A stretch of DNA of 64,000 bases, taken from Anadara kagoshimensis. Its lineage: Eukaryota; Mollusca; Bivalvia; Arcoida; Arcidae. The notes under the pieces are model-generated. The model was not told the DNA's origin. It saw nothing but the letters and a program-made list of their open reading frames with translations, and ran no database searches. The DNA lies in contig CM037861.1 of NCBI GenBank assembly GCA_021292105.1, forward strand, positions 29,899,674 through 29,963,673. The letters are read 5' to 3'. Of this stretch, positions 36,001 through 41,779 are shown piece by piece (the stretch's first letter is position 1; each line of letters starts with the position of its first letter). A program made the translations under genes and the position numbers.

Positions 36001-36877
36001 ATTTTCTACAAAACTAAAAAGGATTTAACAAATAAGCCATCTTAACTGTCTCTATGTTGATAGGATCTTTTTATGTTATATCAATTAGTATACAGTCCAA
36101 CCTGTCCTAAAAGACCACCTTTATATAAGGACCACCTGCTTATAGTTATACGGGCCAGTGGAATTGTATCCCAATTGTTCTTTATTCATATTATATGAAC
36201 CTGTATATAAAGGCCACCTGCCCATAAAGGCCACTTTTACTGGTTCCCTTGGGTGGCCTTTAATGACAGGTTTAGCTGTATATGATTTTACCAAAATTAT
36301 TACCTACTGTTACAATATTGTTTTACCAGTCTGTCACTGTCAGTGTGTAGATGTATGTCAGTTTTTCTAATGTGTATTTCTTAATTCCATAAATGTATAT
36401 TTCTTAATTTCATAAATTAAAATTTTAACTCACAACATTTTAGATAAAATTTATTCAAGAAATAAATAATAAGAAATAAAACATGAAAACTAAAATCTTC
36501 TATCTACAAGGACACAGACATGTCTTTATACAATAATGGGATTTAAGACACCTTTTAAAACTCTAATAAACCCAAAGTTAAAGTAAATATTTCAGTAAAA
36601 TGACAGGTGGTTGGTCTTTTATCAACATGCGTTATCTCAAATTTTAACAGAATGACAACAAACAAAAGAAAATATTTTGATAACGTTTAACATACCTCCC
36701 TGCTAGCTTCATTTTCCTTGTTTTCTTCTCGACTGCCATTTAAATAGGATGTGTCATGGTTGAGCTTGACTTTGACTGAATTCCTCTAAAATCATTCCTA
36801 AATAATTTGACATCATCTTTTATCAACAGTCCATTTTCTGGAACATGTGTTGCAGGAATATCCAAAACATCCGCCAT
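5768..36877 (-). CDS. Ten-exon gene, uncharacterised protein of about 340 aa
   Basis: Joined on the minus strand from exons 36696-36877, 22359-22506, 21358-21406, 14182-14300, 11569-11623, 8592-8630, 8455-8527, 7548-7617, 6094-6270 and 5768-5877. Each intron starts GT and ends AG, and all nine junctions match in codon phase. The sum is 1022 bp, one base short of 341 codons. The missing base lies in exon 1, where the frame shifts once. The start ATG (36875-36877) has G at -3 and +4, and the end is TAA. The N-terminus (residues 1-61) is polar and acidic, ending in the stretch SREENKENEASRE. The rest looks helical and globular, with hydrophobic helices such as NFFSYLMFIILQHPKLRW (about 111-128) and YVLYMILRGVLW. 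The C-terminus ends YTIPIYLQFINNM. I see no catalytic motif, signal peptide or clear membrane segment and recognise no family. No AATAAA is seen within 500 bp after the stop. Gene reality is well supported; function is unknown. Confidence 0.85.
5925..5978. repeat. (AAT)n microsatellite
   Basis: Interrupted run of AAT/ATA units within intron 9, about 50 bp upstream of exon 10 in the gene's direction. Confidence 0.9.
6094..6270 (-). CDS. Exon 9
   Basis: 177 bp, beginning in phase with exon 8 as DAITINFQLEILQQGMRLKQ and ending TPYVLTTE at donor GAAG|GTGGGT. The acceptor ATAATGAG lacks a good pyrimidine tract. An alternative acceptor (CAATTTTCAG) at 6248 would start the exon at LEILQQ, but then exon 8 would need a phase-0 donor. 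The body of the exon is clearly coding. Confidence 0.8.
6893..7107 (-). mobile_element. SINE-C copy in intron 8
   Basis: From the GTAATGGTGTTTACCAC tail to the GGCACTCAGTGGCCAAATG head, with an internal insertion of T-rich sequence near the B box. Confidence 0.65.
7548..7617 (-). CDS. Exon 8
   Basis: 70 bp encoding VCILYLMHNYLDIFDRQIED then HIA. It has the best acceptor of the gene, a long pyrimidine-rich tract ending CATCTCTGTACAG. Donor GCAG|GTCCTG is weaker. Confidence 0.7.
8455..8527 (-). CDS. Exon 7
   Basis: 73 bp reading ISYDLQLSLTNSGQFRLLYT and then PVNK. The acceptor TATATTTAG is chosen for phase; a better-looking one lies 18 bp upstream (TTTGCACAG) but gives a stop in the joined frame. 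The donor used is AACAAG|GTGTTA. A stronger donor (AACAG|GTATGT) lies at about 8436 and would break the phase with exon 8, so this boundary is the least certain. Confidence 0.6.
8592..8630 (-). CDS. Exon 6 (39-bp small exon)
   Basis: Acceptor AAAATGTCAG, strong donor TGGCT|GTGAGT. Encodes YVLYMILRGVLW plus shared codons at both ends. The length is a multiple of three, so skipping it would keep the frame. Confidence 0.75.
8880..9470. repeat. About 160-bp imperfect tandem repeat, 3.6 copies
   Basis: Units share GAAAGTGGAATAAAA, TTTTAACAACAGAAATTATA, CTTTTTATATAAAA and TTAAACAAAGGGCC...TAACTGCA. Moderately diverged. Lies in intron 5. Confidence 0.75.
9475..11265. other. Intron 5 sequence without recognised elements
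   Basis: AT-rich with scattered TATA tracts (9893-9925, 10030-10040). A stretch on the minus strand near 10000-10100 is open (VSEAAEDSKRVL...) after an acceptor-like ATAGTCATACAG but lacks a donor, so it is not called. Confidence 0.5.
11271..11310. repeat. (CA)n microsatellite
   Basis: About 20 CA units in intron 5. Confidence 0.95.
11569..11623 (-). CDS. Exon 5
   Basis: 55 bp, acceptor GGTTATTCAG, strong donor ATTTCT|GTAAGT. In phase it reads LSSMLYVPDCPVHPRSF. A second frame is also open, so the frame is chosen by the neighbours. Confidence 0.75.
12135..12475. repeat. About 115-130-bp tandem repeat, 3 copies
   Basis: Each copy has ATAGAC(T/C)TT, AATTAAAAGCTCAAAT, CTGTCCATTTTTT and GGATG(A/T)CAA. 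Intron 4. Confidence 0.8.
12776..12832. repeat. (GA)n microsatellite
   Basis: Nearly pure GA run with one AAG interruption. Confidence 0.95.
12895..13118 (-). mobile_element. SINE-C copy, nearly full length
   Basis: One of the best preserved copies: tail with CCAGTCAAGATTCTATCACTT complement, body CTCCAGTTTCCTCCACCATT, B box GGGTTCAAATCCC, A box region GTGGTCTAAAGCATGCACTT (all read on the minus strand). Same orientation as the host gene. Confidence 0.8.
13158..13318. repeat. Degenerate (GA)n tract
   Basis: GA-rich with AAAGA/GGAGA interruptions; the ORFs through it (leucine/serine repeats) are artefacts. Confidence 0.9.
14182..14300 (-). CDS. Exon 4
   Basis: 119 bp encoding WDRSEFGLLFAYYNS through APIFAIS. 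Acceptor TTTCGCACAG, donor TTTCTG|GTGAGG. A second GT five bases on (GGTGAG|GTATGG) is possible but would break the phase with exon 5. Confidence 0.85.
14795..14935 (+). repeat. Dispersed repeat E
   Basis: Shares AGTAGCC(T/C)AAT, ATATAGTC-like, CACAAAATTG and TTACTTTTT...AATTACA motifs in the same order with 29145-29270. Confidence 0.5.
15001..15349 (+). mobile_element. SINE-A copy with perfect target-site duplication
   Basis: 349 bp flanked by CCCAATATTTTAG at 14988-15000 and 15350-15362. The tRNA part is 5' truncated but the B box GAGTTCGAGTCCC remains. Then come the body (CTGGGGGAGTGGTACGCTTG), the core GCTGATGCGACGTTAAGCAA and an (ACCA)n tail. About 80% like the copy at 25966. Confidence 0.85.
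15400..15525 (+). mobile_element. SINE-C 3' fragment
   Basis: Matches the body and tail (TGCCAATGGTTGGTGG, CCACTATCC, TTGATATAAATGAAATAATC) but lacks the tRNA head. Confidence 0.55.
15896..16077. mobile_element. hAT-like MITE, family H
   Basis: CAGTGTTAGTTCTAGAAGGG at the left and CCCTACTGAAAAATCC...GAGCACTG at the right. Full-length relative of 33347-33541. Confidence 0.6.
16300..16530 (-). mobile_element. SINE-C copy
   Basis: Head degraded (GGTTGCTGAGTGGTTCTAAA), body well kept (CTCCAGTTTCCTCCACCATC). Confidence 0.7.
17146..17447. mobile_element. MITE with a nested SINE-B fragment
   Basis: Ends TACAGTAAAACC and GGTTTTACTGTA form inverted repeats. The interior holds a SINE fragment (17270-17375). 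Confidence 0.65.
17270..17375 (+). mobile_element. SINE-B 3' fragment, nested
   Basis: 5'-truncated insertion flanked by perfect 13-bp duplications CATTATGGGACTT (17257-17269 and 17376-17388). Ends with the family tail ATATAAGTGAAATATTCTTG. Confidence 0.8.
17540..18050. repeat. About 80-110-bp tandem repeat, 5-6 copies
   Basis: Recurring CTCACAAAATATTAGACAA, TGTGATAATTTCC, GACTTCTTTATGTTG and TAAGACTTTTCTCC; copies decay toward the left. Intron 3. Confidence 0.75.
18627..19100. repeat. About 175-bp tandem repeat, 2.7 copies
   Basis: TGAATTATGTCCC starts units at 18627, 18799 and 18979, each followed by GATATTTTGACCTTCACCAT or a close variant. Confidence 0.8.
19655..19880 (-). mobile_element. 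SINE-C copy
   Basis: On the minus strand GGCCTCTATGGTCAAGTGGC starts the head and GTAGGTTCAGATCC is the B box region. Full body and tail. Confidence 0.75.
19900..21350. other. Intron 3 sequence without recognised elements
   Basis: AT-rich. A few short A/T runs (20890-20905, 20947-20957) and AATAAAACAA-like simple sequence. Nothing coding seen on either strand. Confidence 0.5.
21358..21406 (-). CDS. Exon 3
   Basis: 49 bp between acceptor GTGAACAACAG and the strong donor CTCAG|GTGAGTG. It joins exon 2 (phase 1) and exon 4 (phase 2) in the frame FFSYLMFIILQHPKL. Another frame from an ATG at 21438 is also open, but it does not join exon 4 in phase. Confidence 0.8.
21715..21806 (+). mobile_element. 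SINE-B 3' fragment
   Basis: CACTTCACCAATAGCTGG(T)AACATCTCAATATAAGTG followed by TTCTTGACTGGGATGTAAAA, the standard tail of the family. Confidence 0.7.
21945..22065 (-). repeat. Dispersed SINE-tail-like repeat R
   Basis: Inverted relative of 47030-47160: shares CTAATTGTAAGC, CCACAGGTG(G/A)CCTA, TTTTCGAAC and AGAGGTGTCTTTA. The GGATGAGAC-type motif of the 47-kb copy is common in mollusc SINE tails. Confidence 0.6.
22128..22205 (-). mobile_element. tRNA-like SINE head
   Basis: On the minus strand: A box ATGGCCGAGTGG, 34-bp spacing and perfect B box GGTTCGAACC. The extended region and lack of a clean cloverleaf argue for a SINE relic rather than a tRNA gene. Confidence 0.45.
22359..22506 (-). 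CDS. Exon 2
   Basis: 148 bp, open throughout, phase 0 in and phase 1 out. Begins EWKHIDEFIAWPSNKCISPA after acceptor TTACCAG and ends at donor AGAGAA|GTAAAA. The neighbouring frames contain stops. It is separated from exon 1 by a 14.2-kb intron rich in repeats. Confidence 0.85.
22645..22735 (-). mobile_element. Diverged tRNA-like SINE head
   Basis: On the minus strand GGCTCTTCAATCAGTAGGGTG (A box region) and GCGTTTGATTCCCC (B box). Confidence 0.4.
22985..23215. repeat. Imperfect duplication, about 190 bp x1.2
   Basis: CAAGTATTTGACAGTCAAAA and GAAGCATTTGACTCAAATTG with following AAAA(T/A)GTTGAATGC-like sequence. Confidence 0.4.
23230..23520. mobile_element. MITE family G
   Basis: Inverted ends GGCCTCAATTTCACAAGCAT and GGAATGATTGTGAAACTGGA...CC. 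Same family as 43795-44279. Interior has an (AT)n tract at 23371-23412. Confidence 0.65.
23371..23412. repeat. (AT)n tract
   Basis: Nearly pure AT with ATTATAC interruptions, within the MITE. Confidence 0.85.
24022..24238. mobile_element. MITE family M (mariner-like), diverged copy
   Basis: Ends CTACAGACCTGACCAAAG...GTTTAAC and AATTTTCATCAGGTCTGTAC, flanked by TA. Internal TCGAGCGCTG and GCTCACTGTC match other copies at 40-48 kb. Confidence 0.65.
24580..25065. repeat. About 152-bp tandem repeat, 3-4 copies
   Basis: AACAATAAACAATCAATT recurs near 24585, 24734, 24888 and 25043, each followed by ATTAACTTT(C/T)A(T/A)CAAG and CTCAATCTCCAC. Confidence 0.75.
25495..25625 (-). mobile_element. SINE-B fragment
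   Basis: Matches the middle of 41825-42168: GGGTTCTTTAGTGTG, CTGAAGAACTCATGACT, GAGTGCTTGGTGAAAGAA. Confidence 0.55.
25966..26332 (+). mobile_element. SINE-A copy, full length
   Basis: tRNA-derived head with A box GTGGCCTAATGGATAAG and B box GAGTTTGAGTCCC, about 240-bp body (GGGGGAGTGGTACGCTTGTC), the core GCTGATGTGACATTAAGCAA and a (CAA)n tail. It gives the 5' part missing from the 15001 copy. Confidence 0.85.
26825..26930. mobile_element. hAT-like terminus with repeated GGGAGAAG
   Basis: CAGGGCTCAAATTAGA is a hAT-type end; followed by CAGGGAGAAGT(G/T), repeated three times, including an inverted ACTTCTCCCT. Confidence 0.35.
27030..27108. repeat. (GA)n/(GACA)n microsatellite
   Basis: GA run with GACAGA interruptions. 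Confidence 0.9.
27335..27668 (+). mobile_element. SINE-B copy, full length
   Basis: Head GCAGTAGCTAAGTTGATAGA (A box region) and GTGGGTTTGAACCCC (B box), middle with GGGTAACGACTGTTCTTTTG, then ACCTATAGCTGGCGACATC and the tail ATATAAGTGAAATATTCTTG. Reference copy for the family. Confidence 0.85.
28010..28255 (-). mobile_element. SINE-C copy, diverged
   Basis: Tail GTAATGGTATTTTGCACTCC at the plus-strand left; head region with TTTTAGACCATTTGGCACTG at the right. B box largely lost. Confidence 0.6.
28260..29090. other. Intron 1 sequence with two open minus-strand frames, not called
   Basis: Frames of 60 and 83 codons are open on the minus strand (28441-28623 and 28805-29056). Neither has matched acceptor and donor, and neither extends the ten-exon gene in phase. 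Confidence 0.4.
29145..29270 (+). repeat. Dispersed repeat E
   Basis: Second copy of the repeat at 14795-14935, about 70% alike. Confidence 0.5.
29440..29590 (-). mobile_element. SINE-C 3' part
   Basis: Tail and body present (CCCCAGTCAAGATTCTATCA on the plus strand), head missing. Confidence 0.65.
30758..31111. mobile_element. hAT-like MITE, family H, with internal triplication
   Basis: CAGTGTTCATTTTAGAAAGG at the left, TTTTTAGATTGAACACTG at the right. Between them the first 85 bp are repeated three times (starts near 30758, 30839 and 30937, each with TTCATT(C/T)TAGAA and CCAAAT(G/A)AT). Confidence 0.65.
32150..32465 (+). mobile_element. Tandem pair of SINE-C fragments
   Basis: Two 155-bp copies in a row (about 32150-32312 and 32313-32465), each from TAGTGCTAGA(G/A)AGTTTGTCAG to TGAAACAAC(C/A)TTCACA(G/A)GG. 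Heads absent. Confidence 0.65.
32915..33140 (-). mobile_element. SINE-C copy
   Basis: Full length but diverged; head with GTTGGTCTAAAACATGTGCT on the minus strand. Confidence 0.65.
33347..33541. mobile_element. hAT-like MITE, family H
   Basis: CAGTGTTCATTCTAGAAGGG at the left; GGTCCCTTCTGAAAAATCC and GAATGCTG at the right (the outer inverted end has one change). Confidence 0.6.
34160..34380 (+). mobile_element. SINE-C copy, diverged
   Basis: B box TAGGTTTAAATCCC, body CTCTGGTTTCCTCCAATATC, tail ATAAGTGAAAGAATCCTGAT and CAGGGTGTAAAATACCA. Confidence 0.6.
34405..34562. repeat. About 30-bp minisatellite, 5 copies
   Basis: Variants of GAGAATG(G/A)TTTTGTGTGG/A and CATCACACTCA. Confidence 0.75.
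34985..35655. repeat. About 70-100-bp tandem repeat, about 8 copies
   Basis: Units share CAAGCTATTACACATTTGGG, CCATTTTG(G)GATGTTG(T/C)CTG, CTACAGACCTGATTGTGT and a variable ATAAATCAAACTAG(G)GACC link. Confidence 0.85.
36091..36280. mobile_element. MITE with TACAG ends
   Basis: Inverted ends TACAGTCCAACCTGTC and GACAGGTTTAGCTGTA, with inner AAGACCACC / GGTGGCCTT. The GACCACCT(T/G) motif recurs near 51.44 kb. Confidence 0.65.
36696..36877 (-). CDS. Exon 1 (start codon), with a frameshift
   Basis: Starts MADVLDIPATHVPENGLLIK. This frame hits TAA 46 codons in. The frame that joins exon 2 in phase is open only from about 36780 downward and reads through LNHDTSYLNGSREENKENE to the donor AG|GTATG at 36695. 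One base appears to be missing between about 36770 and 36790, either as a real indel or a sequence error. No ATG exists in the second frame, so an alternative start does not explain it. Confidence 0.8.
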
Positions 36878-37200
36878 GACAAATGTTCAACAACAACACA
36901 AAACAAAATGCCAAAATTATGCCTACAAATACAAGATCCAAAACGATATAGACTCGTACCCAAAAATAACTCTTAATAAGTCGTGACAGTGATACAGCGC
37001 ATAATTATAATACTATTCAGTTCTTCCGGAAAACATCCGGCCTTAACTAAAGTTTAAATCTGCCTCTTCCTACTCGTGAAGGTATTTACATCCACTCAGC
37101 TGCTGTGACATGAGATAGATCCAAACCCCGGATGTAAACTCTGGTTGCATGTTTTGTTTTTCCGCTCTGTGCGTGAACAGTGCCCCCTAACGGTGATGAA
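36878..37200 (-). promoter_or_regulatory. 5' UTR and likely promoter of the ten-exon gene
   Basis: Directly upstream of the start ATG. On the minus strand it contains CCGGAAG (37023-37029) and CCGGATG (37034-37040), both ETS-type core sites common at TATA-less promoters, in a locally CpG-richer stretch than the surrounding DNA. An acceptor-like GTATTTGTAG ends near 36930 and could receive an upstream 5' exon. The transcription start is not visible. Confidence 0.5.
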
Positions 37201-37754
37201 GTTAGGTTTTTAATTAGCGTGAGATAAGAATCGATCAGAACTATAGATTTTTAACTTATGATTCTCCTCATAATAAATGCAGGTTCATTAATCATTATTG
37301 GGTCCCAGGTCGAGATTGAATTAATCTCTGAATGGAAAACTTTGTGGTAGTTGCGATTGATTTTATTCCGCGTACAAAAGAAAAGGTCACTATCTAATGA
37401 CTTTCTATTGTTGAAACGAAAGAGAAATGTTTAGAAATTTTAAACATATTTCTCTCTCTAGATTTAACGTCACACTTAAAAGTTTGATTTTCTATGGTGT
37501 TTAAACAATCTTATTTATAAGATAAGTAGTGGTTTCAGTATCAGATAGCTTGCATTAATATAATTCTGTATTTATTTAAAATAACAATATTACCGTTGTT
37601 TGATTGTAACAGCGACAGGTATATATAATGGAATTATTATATGTCACTTGGTAAAAAATTCTATTAAACTTAAGTTTTAACAAAACCATATTGTTGATGT
37701 AATGATCGTTTTTTCTGTATAGACATGTCACATTCGGAAATGACACAACCGCCT

Positions 37755-37905
37755 GGCCCTCTCATCCACTTCAGGGATGGTGGAGGAAACCGGAGTGCCC
37801 TGAGAGAAAAACCTCCAACCTTTGGCGAGCGAACTGACAAAAACTTTCTCACTGTAGGATTCGAACCTAAGCGGACAGATGCACTGGGTACTGTGATCCT
37901 TAAGC
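37755..37905 (-). mobile_element. SINE-C fragment beside a (TC)n tract
   Basis: Body and B box (TAGGTTCGAATCC on the minus strand) are well kept; the head runs into the microsatellite. Confidence 0.7.
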
Positions 37906-37919
37906 CCTCTCTCTCTCCG

Positions 37920-37980
<61 letters not shown>
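37902..37980. repeat. (TC)n microsatellite
   Basis: About 35 TC units; gives rise to spurious Ser-Leu and Arg-Glu ORFs. Confidence 0.95.
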
Positions 37981-37983
<3 letters not shown>

Positions 37984-38547
37984 TGATGCTGATGATGGCC
38001 CCTTCTCAATTTGACTCGGAAGATTAGAACCTAAGACCAAACTATGTCATACTGGACTATATAGGCGTATATATATTACCCCCCATAACTCTTATTTAAG
38101 CTTATTTAAGGAAATGAAATTGAAAAGCAGACATTGATTGTTTCAGAAAAAAAATAAGATGGAAAAGAAGAAAAAACAAAAAATAAAAAAAAATAGAAAA
38201 TGAAAAAAAACCTTTCGTAAAAAGTTTCTTTCTTGAACTTGAAAAAAAAGGAAGGGCAATAAAAAAGACAACCGTCAGTGGGCAACTGCAGGCGTTATTC
38301 TGACAATGGTCATCATTAATTAAATGCGTAGATATAACTTAGAAAATTAGTTTTCACACGAATATCCGCTAAATAGAATGAAAACGTAATTATGTTGTAT
38401 TAAATGATAAAACGAGAGACTCAAGATACTAAATAATTAAACACAGGAAAGAACATGATATCAGTGCATGGTTTTAAGGGTTTATTTCCTTGAGCCGGAC
38501 GTTCTCTGTATCAGCCAGTACAAAGAACAATTCTACTTCGAGTTCAT

Positions 38548-38573
38548 AACTCTCTCTCTCTCTCTCTTCTCGA

Positions 38574-38616
<43 letters not shown>

Positions 38617-38617
38617 C
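38548..38617. repeat. (TC)n and (GAAA)n microsatellite
   Basis: Short TC run then about 11 GAAA units. Confidence 0.95.
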
Positions 38618-38708
38618 CTCGGACATAATAATAATAAGCATGTTTTCAATGGTTTATTTCCTTAAGGTTCGGCCAATAGAAAAACAATTCTATAATTTCA
38701 TAACACGT

Positions 38709-38723
38709 GCACACACACACACA

Positions 38724-38760
<37 letters not shown>
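38709..38760. repeat. (CA)n(TC)n compound microsatellite
   Basis: CA run passing directly into a TC run. Confidence 0.95.
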
Positions 38761-38764
<4 letters not shown>

Positions 38765-38879
38765 TTTATTATCTGTGTCCATATTTATGCTATATCAACT
38801 ATACATTATGTATACATGTTTTTCATATAGCATATGTACACAATGGAACGAGGATAAGAAAGTCAAAAATTATTTCAAA

Positions 38880-38941
38880 ATAAAATAAATAAAATAAATA
38901 ACAAATAAAAAAAAATAAATAAATAAATTAATTAATTAATG
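38880..38941. repeat. (AAAT)n simple repeat
   Basis: AATAAAT units ending in ATTAATTAATTAAT. Confidence 0.9.
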
Positions 38942-39001
38942 TTTCTCCAAAAAAGTAATATTTTATCTCATATTTTATCCAACGAATTTTACACGACTTA
39001 C

Positions 39002-39110
39002 CTTTCAAAATCCAACAGTTTCAGAAACCACCAAATATAATTTGTGTTTACACTTGTAACATTATTGGGCGTGACTGTTCAGCCATTGTTTATTATTGAA
39101 AACTTTCAAA
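39002..39110 (-). other. Candidate untranslated first exon
   Basis: Minus-strand stretch ending in a strong donor, TTGAAAG|GTAAGTCG (intron from 39001). It contains ATGGCTGAACAG in good context, but that frame stops after 12 codons, so it would be 5' UTR with a short upstream ORF. It could splice to the acceptor near 36930 as an alternative first exon of the ten-exon gene. Prediction from splice signals only. Confidence 0.3.
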
Positions 39111-39396
39111 CGTTTGATTTTCTATGAAATTACTAGTAATAAACGATTTATTCTAAGTTGTCACGCGATCATTAGATATATGAATTTATGTAAAACTTGC
39201 ACGACTGGGATTTATGGTTACTGAAATGATTTGATTATCATTTTCCGAATCCGAATCCAAGATCTCTACCTAGCTATAAAAAAGAAAGCATACAGATTTG
39301 GACAGCATGGACCCGAACCATTCGAAACTATGAATACTTCCAAAGCTGTCAAATGCTGAGGTATTGTCAAGATGATTTTCTGAAATATTCAAAATT

Positions 39397-39397
<1 letters not shown>

Positions 39398-39434
<37 letters not shown>
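39398..39434. repeat. (AAT)n microsatellite
   Basis: About 12 ATA/AAT units. Confidence 0.95.
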
Positions 39435-39436
<2 letters not shown>

Positions 39437-39504
39437 TACATGTTGTTGGTGCAGAGGCGGTAAGCACACAAAAAGTTACTGTTTCAGAGATGTGTGTGTG
39501 TGTG

Positions 39505-39715
39505 AGGGGGGTGGTTGAGTGGTCTAAAGCACCAGCCTACGGACCACAGTGCCTCTGAGCGCCTAGGTCCAAATCCAACTTGGGACACATCCTAGTGTGA
39601 GACAGTATCAGTTCGCGGTGTTTTTTCCATACACTCTTGTTTCCTCCACCATCCCTGAATAGACCGTCACGATATCATCGGAATAGTTTTTACTGGGGCT
39701 AAATTACTCTATTAT
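39505..39715 (+). mobile_element. SINE-C copy, sense
   Basis: Head GGTGGTTGAGTGGTCTAAAG with B box TAGGTCCAAATCC, body CTTGTTTCCTCCACCATCCC, tail with TTTTTACTGGGGCTAAATTA. The family read in its own direction. Confidence 0.75.
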
Positions 39716-40020
39716 TATTGACTCTATAACTCAAATTCGCCAGTAATTTTTGGTAATTTTGTTGTTCCTTTGTTTCAAAATGTAGCCATTCTTTCAGACA
39801 AAATGACTAATTTTGATAAAAAAAAATGTTTATGGCACGCGCTGTTATTTACATAATGTTGGTTAAGATCTCTAATTTTTATCTGATATATGTACTTCAT
39901 TGTGGGTAATTTTGATAAATGGCTAGATTAAACAACTATTAACATTCTGTGTATAAATACATTCTTTAAAATCATTATACGGTTCATTCCTTCAGTTTAA
40001 CCACCCATTGCGCACCATGC

Positions 40021-40238
40021 ACAGTACAGACCTGTCAAAAAGTTAACATTGTGCTATCAAATTAGTACCGAATCTGCAGCTCGTCGTTAGCTTCATTTTG
40101 ACAGTTTTTTCGCAAACTGCTATCCATCTTTCAGATGTTTTTCGATTACTAGCTATCGATATCTCGGTCACTCGACAGTCGAGCCTCGACTCCTTTTTGT
40201 TAGCTGTCGTGTTAAACTTTTCGACAGGTCTGTACTGT
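40021..40238. mobile_element. MITE family M copy
   Basis: Inverted ends ACAGTACAGACCTGTC and GACAGGTCTGTACTGT. Its left half continues with TAGTACCGAATCTGCAGCTC, the same order of motifs as the satellite unit at 50.3-51.3 kb. Confidence 0.8.
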
Positions 40239-40599
40239 GTATACCGTAGTAGACATATTATACATATATTATGTTTTAAATTTTAAAAAAAGAAATATTA
40301 TGCTCAATGTTAAGTTAAAATTCTATTAACGATTTATGTTCAAACATTGAGTAAATATTGATAGAGATTTCATCGTGTCTCTTTGGTCTCATCGGGGTAT
40401 TGAGACCTTCAAATATTTATCATCCAAAAAGCACATCATAGTAATTGTTTTGTGATGTTTTGTGCTCGTATTTGGCAACTTTAAGTCTACTCAGCGAAAT
40501 GTACAAGGCTATCTACCGCATTCTAAATAAAAAGTGCAAATATTTACCCGGCCAAAAAAGTTTATTCGCATACAGCTGCACAGACAGTAAGACTGTATA

Positions 40600-40918
40600 C
40601 AACGGTCTCATAAGGATGGCTCAGTATGTGGGTGGTTGGGGGTTCAACTTCTGGCTAGGCTTGACGGAGATTGAAAATAAGTGGTGACGGTTCTTTCGTG
40701 AAGCACTTGGCATTAAGAAAGAAAAGTCAGGGGTCCTTCGAAAGAGACCGTAGAAACCGATGCCCCGTATCGCGGTAGACATTGAAAGTTAAAGAACCCA
40801 CATGCTAGTCTTGAATGCATTGAAAATGTCAAAAATTCTGTCACTTCAATATTATCTGGTGACATCTCAATATAATTGAAAATATTCTTGACCGGGGCGT
40901 AAAACCCCATCCAATCTC
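40600..40918 (+). mobile_element. SINE-B-like copy with altered middle
   Basis: Head GGATGGCTCAGTATGTGG and GGGGTTCAACTTC, then GTGGTGACGGTTCTTTCGTG, an extra middle segment, and the family tail ending TTCTTGACCGGGGCGTAAAA. Confidence 0.65.
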
Positions 40919-41048
40919 ACATACAACTGTTGAAAAAGGATGTCATAAGAGACAGGAAAGGGTTTGCCAAAGGCTTAACCAGAAGTATCAACAACCATTT
41001 GTTTTCATCCGGTTGTGTTTTAAACCATTAAACGGGGAATTATAACTA

Positions 41049-41263
41049 CAGTACAGACCTGTCGAAAGTTTAACACCAAGCTAACGGATTCAGTTCCGAA
41101 TTGACAGCTCATTTCGGCTTCTCATCAGCTATATCTCGACAACTCTGCGATCTATCTCTCGGTCGTTTTTTGTCCACTTGCTACCCGTATCTGGGCCGCT
41201 CGGAGGCCAAACTTCGGCTCTTTTTCATTAGATAAGCGTTAAACTTTCGACAGGTCTGTACTG
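41049..41263. mobile_element. MITE family M copy, well preserved
   Basis: About 27-bp inverted ends (CAGTACAGACCTGTCGAAAG...TTTAAC and complement) flanked by TA on both sides, as expected for Tc1/mariner-type target sites. No coding capacity. Confidence 0.85.
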
Positions 41264-41675
41264 TACGTTTGGCGGGTATGTACATGCTTATTTGTGCACT
41301 TGCATTGGTTCCATGAGTTATTTTTAGAAAATGTATTCATTAAAAATAGCATTTCAACTGATACCCGGAGTCTTCTCGATATAAGTGTTAAAATATCTTT
41401 ATATCCTGTCGTAAAAAAACCTATTAAACTAATCTACCACAATGCTTTAAAAACTATTTTTAAGATTTACTTCCATAAGAACTTCAATATTTAGACAATA
41501 AACAATCCAAGTCTTTAACTTAATGTGAGTTTAGACCTAATAAGTCACCTCTGACGGAAAAACAAACATTTAATGTTGAAATAAGAAATCCTGAAACTGT
41601 TTACTTAAGTTATTCCAAATCGATCAGGATAATCCAATACCATGTCACATAACCTTTATCCTTACAACACATATA

Positions 41676-41778
41676 CACAATACAGGCATGTCGAAAGTTT
41701 AACACTGAGCTAACGAAAAGAGTCAAAACTCGGCTGTCGAGATATCGATACCTAGTGACCGAAAAACTGTCGAGAGAT
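41676..41778. mobile_element. MITE family M, truncated copy
   Basis: TACAGGCATGTCGAAAGTTT and AACACTGAGCTAACG, broken off where the next copy begins at 41780. Confidence 0.7.
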
Positions 41779-41779
41779 A

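Noticed and set aside
37670-38027. ORFs of about 100 codons with Ser-Leu or Arg-Glu repeats
   Set aside because: Produced by the (TC)n microsatellite and a SINE fragment; the same holds for 13153-13491 and 38468-38888.
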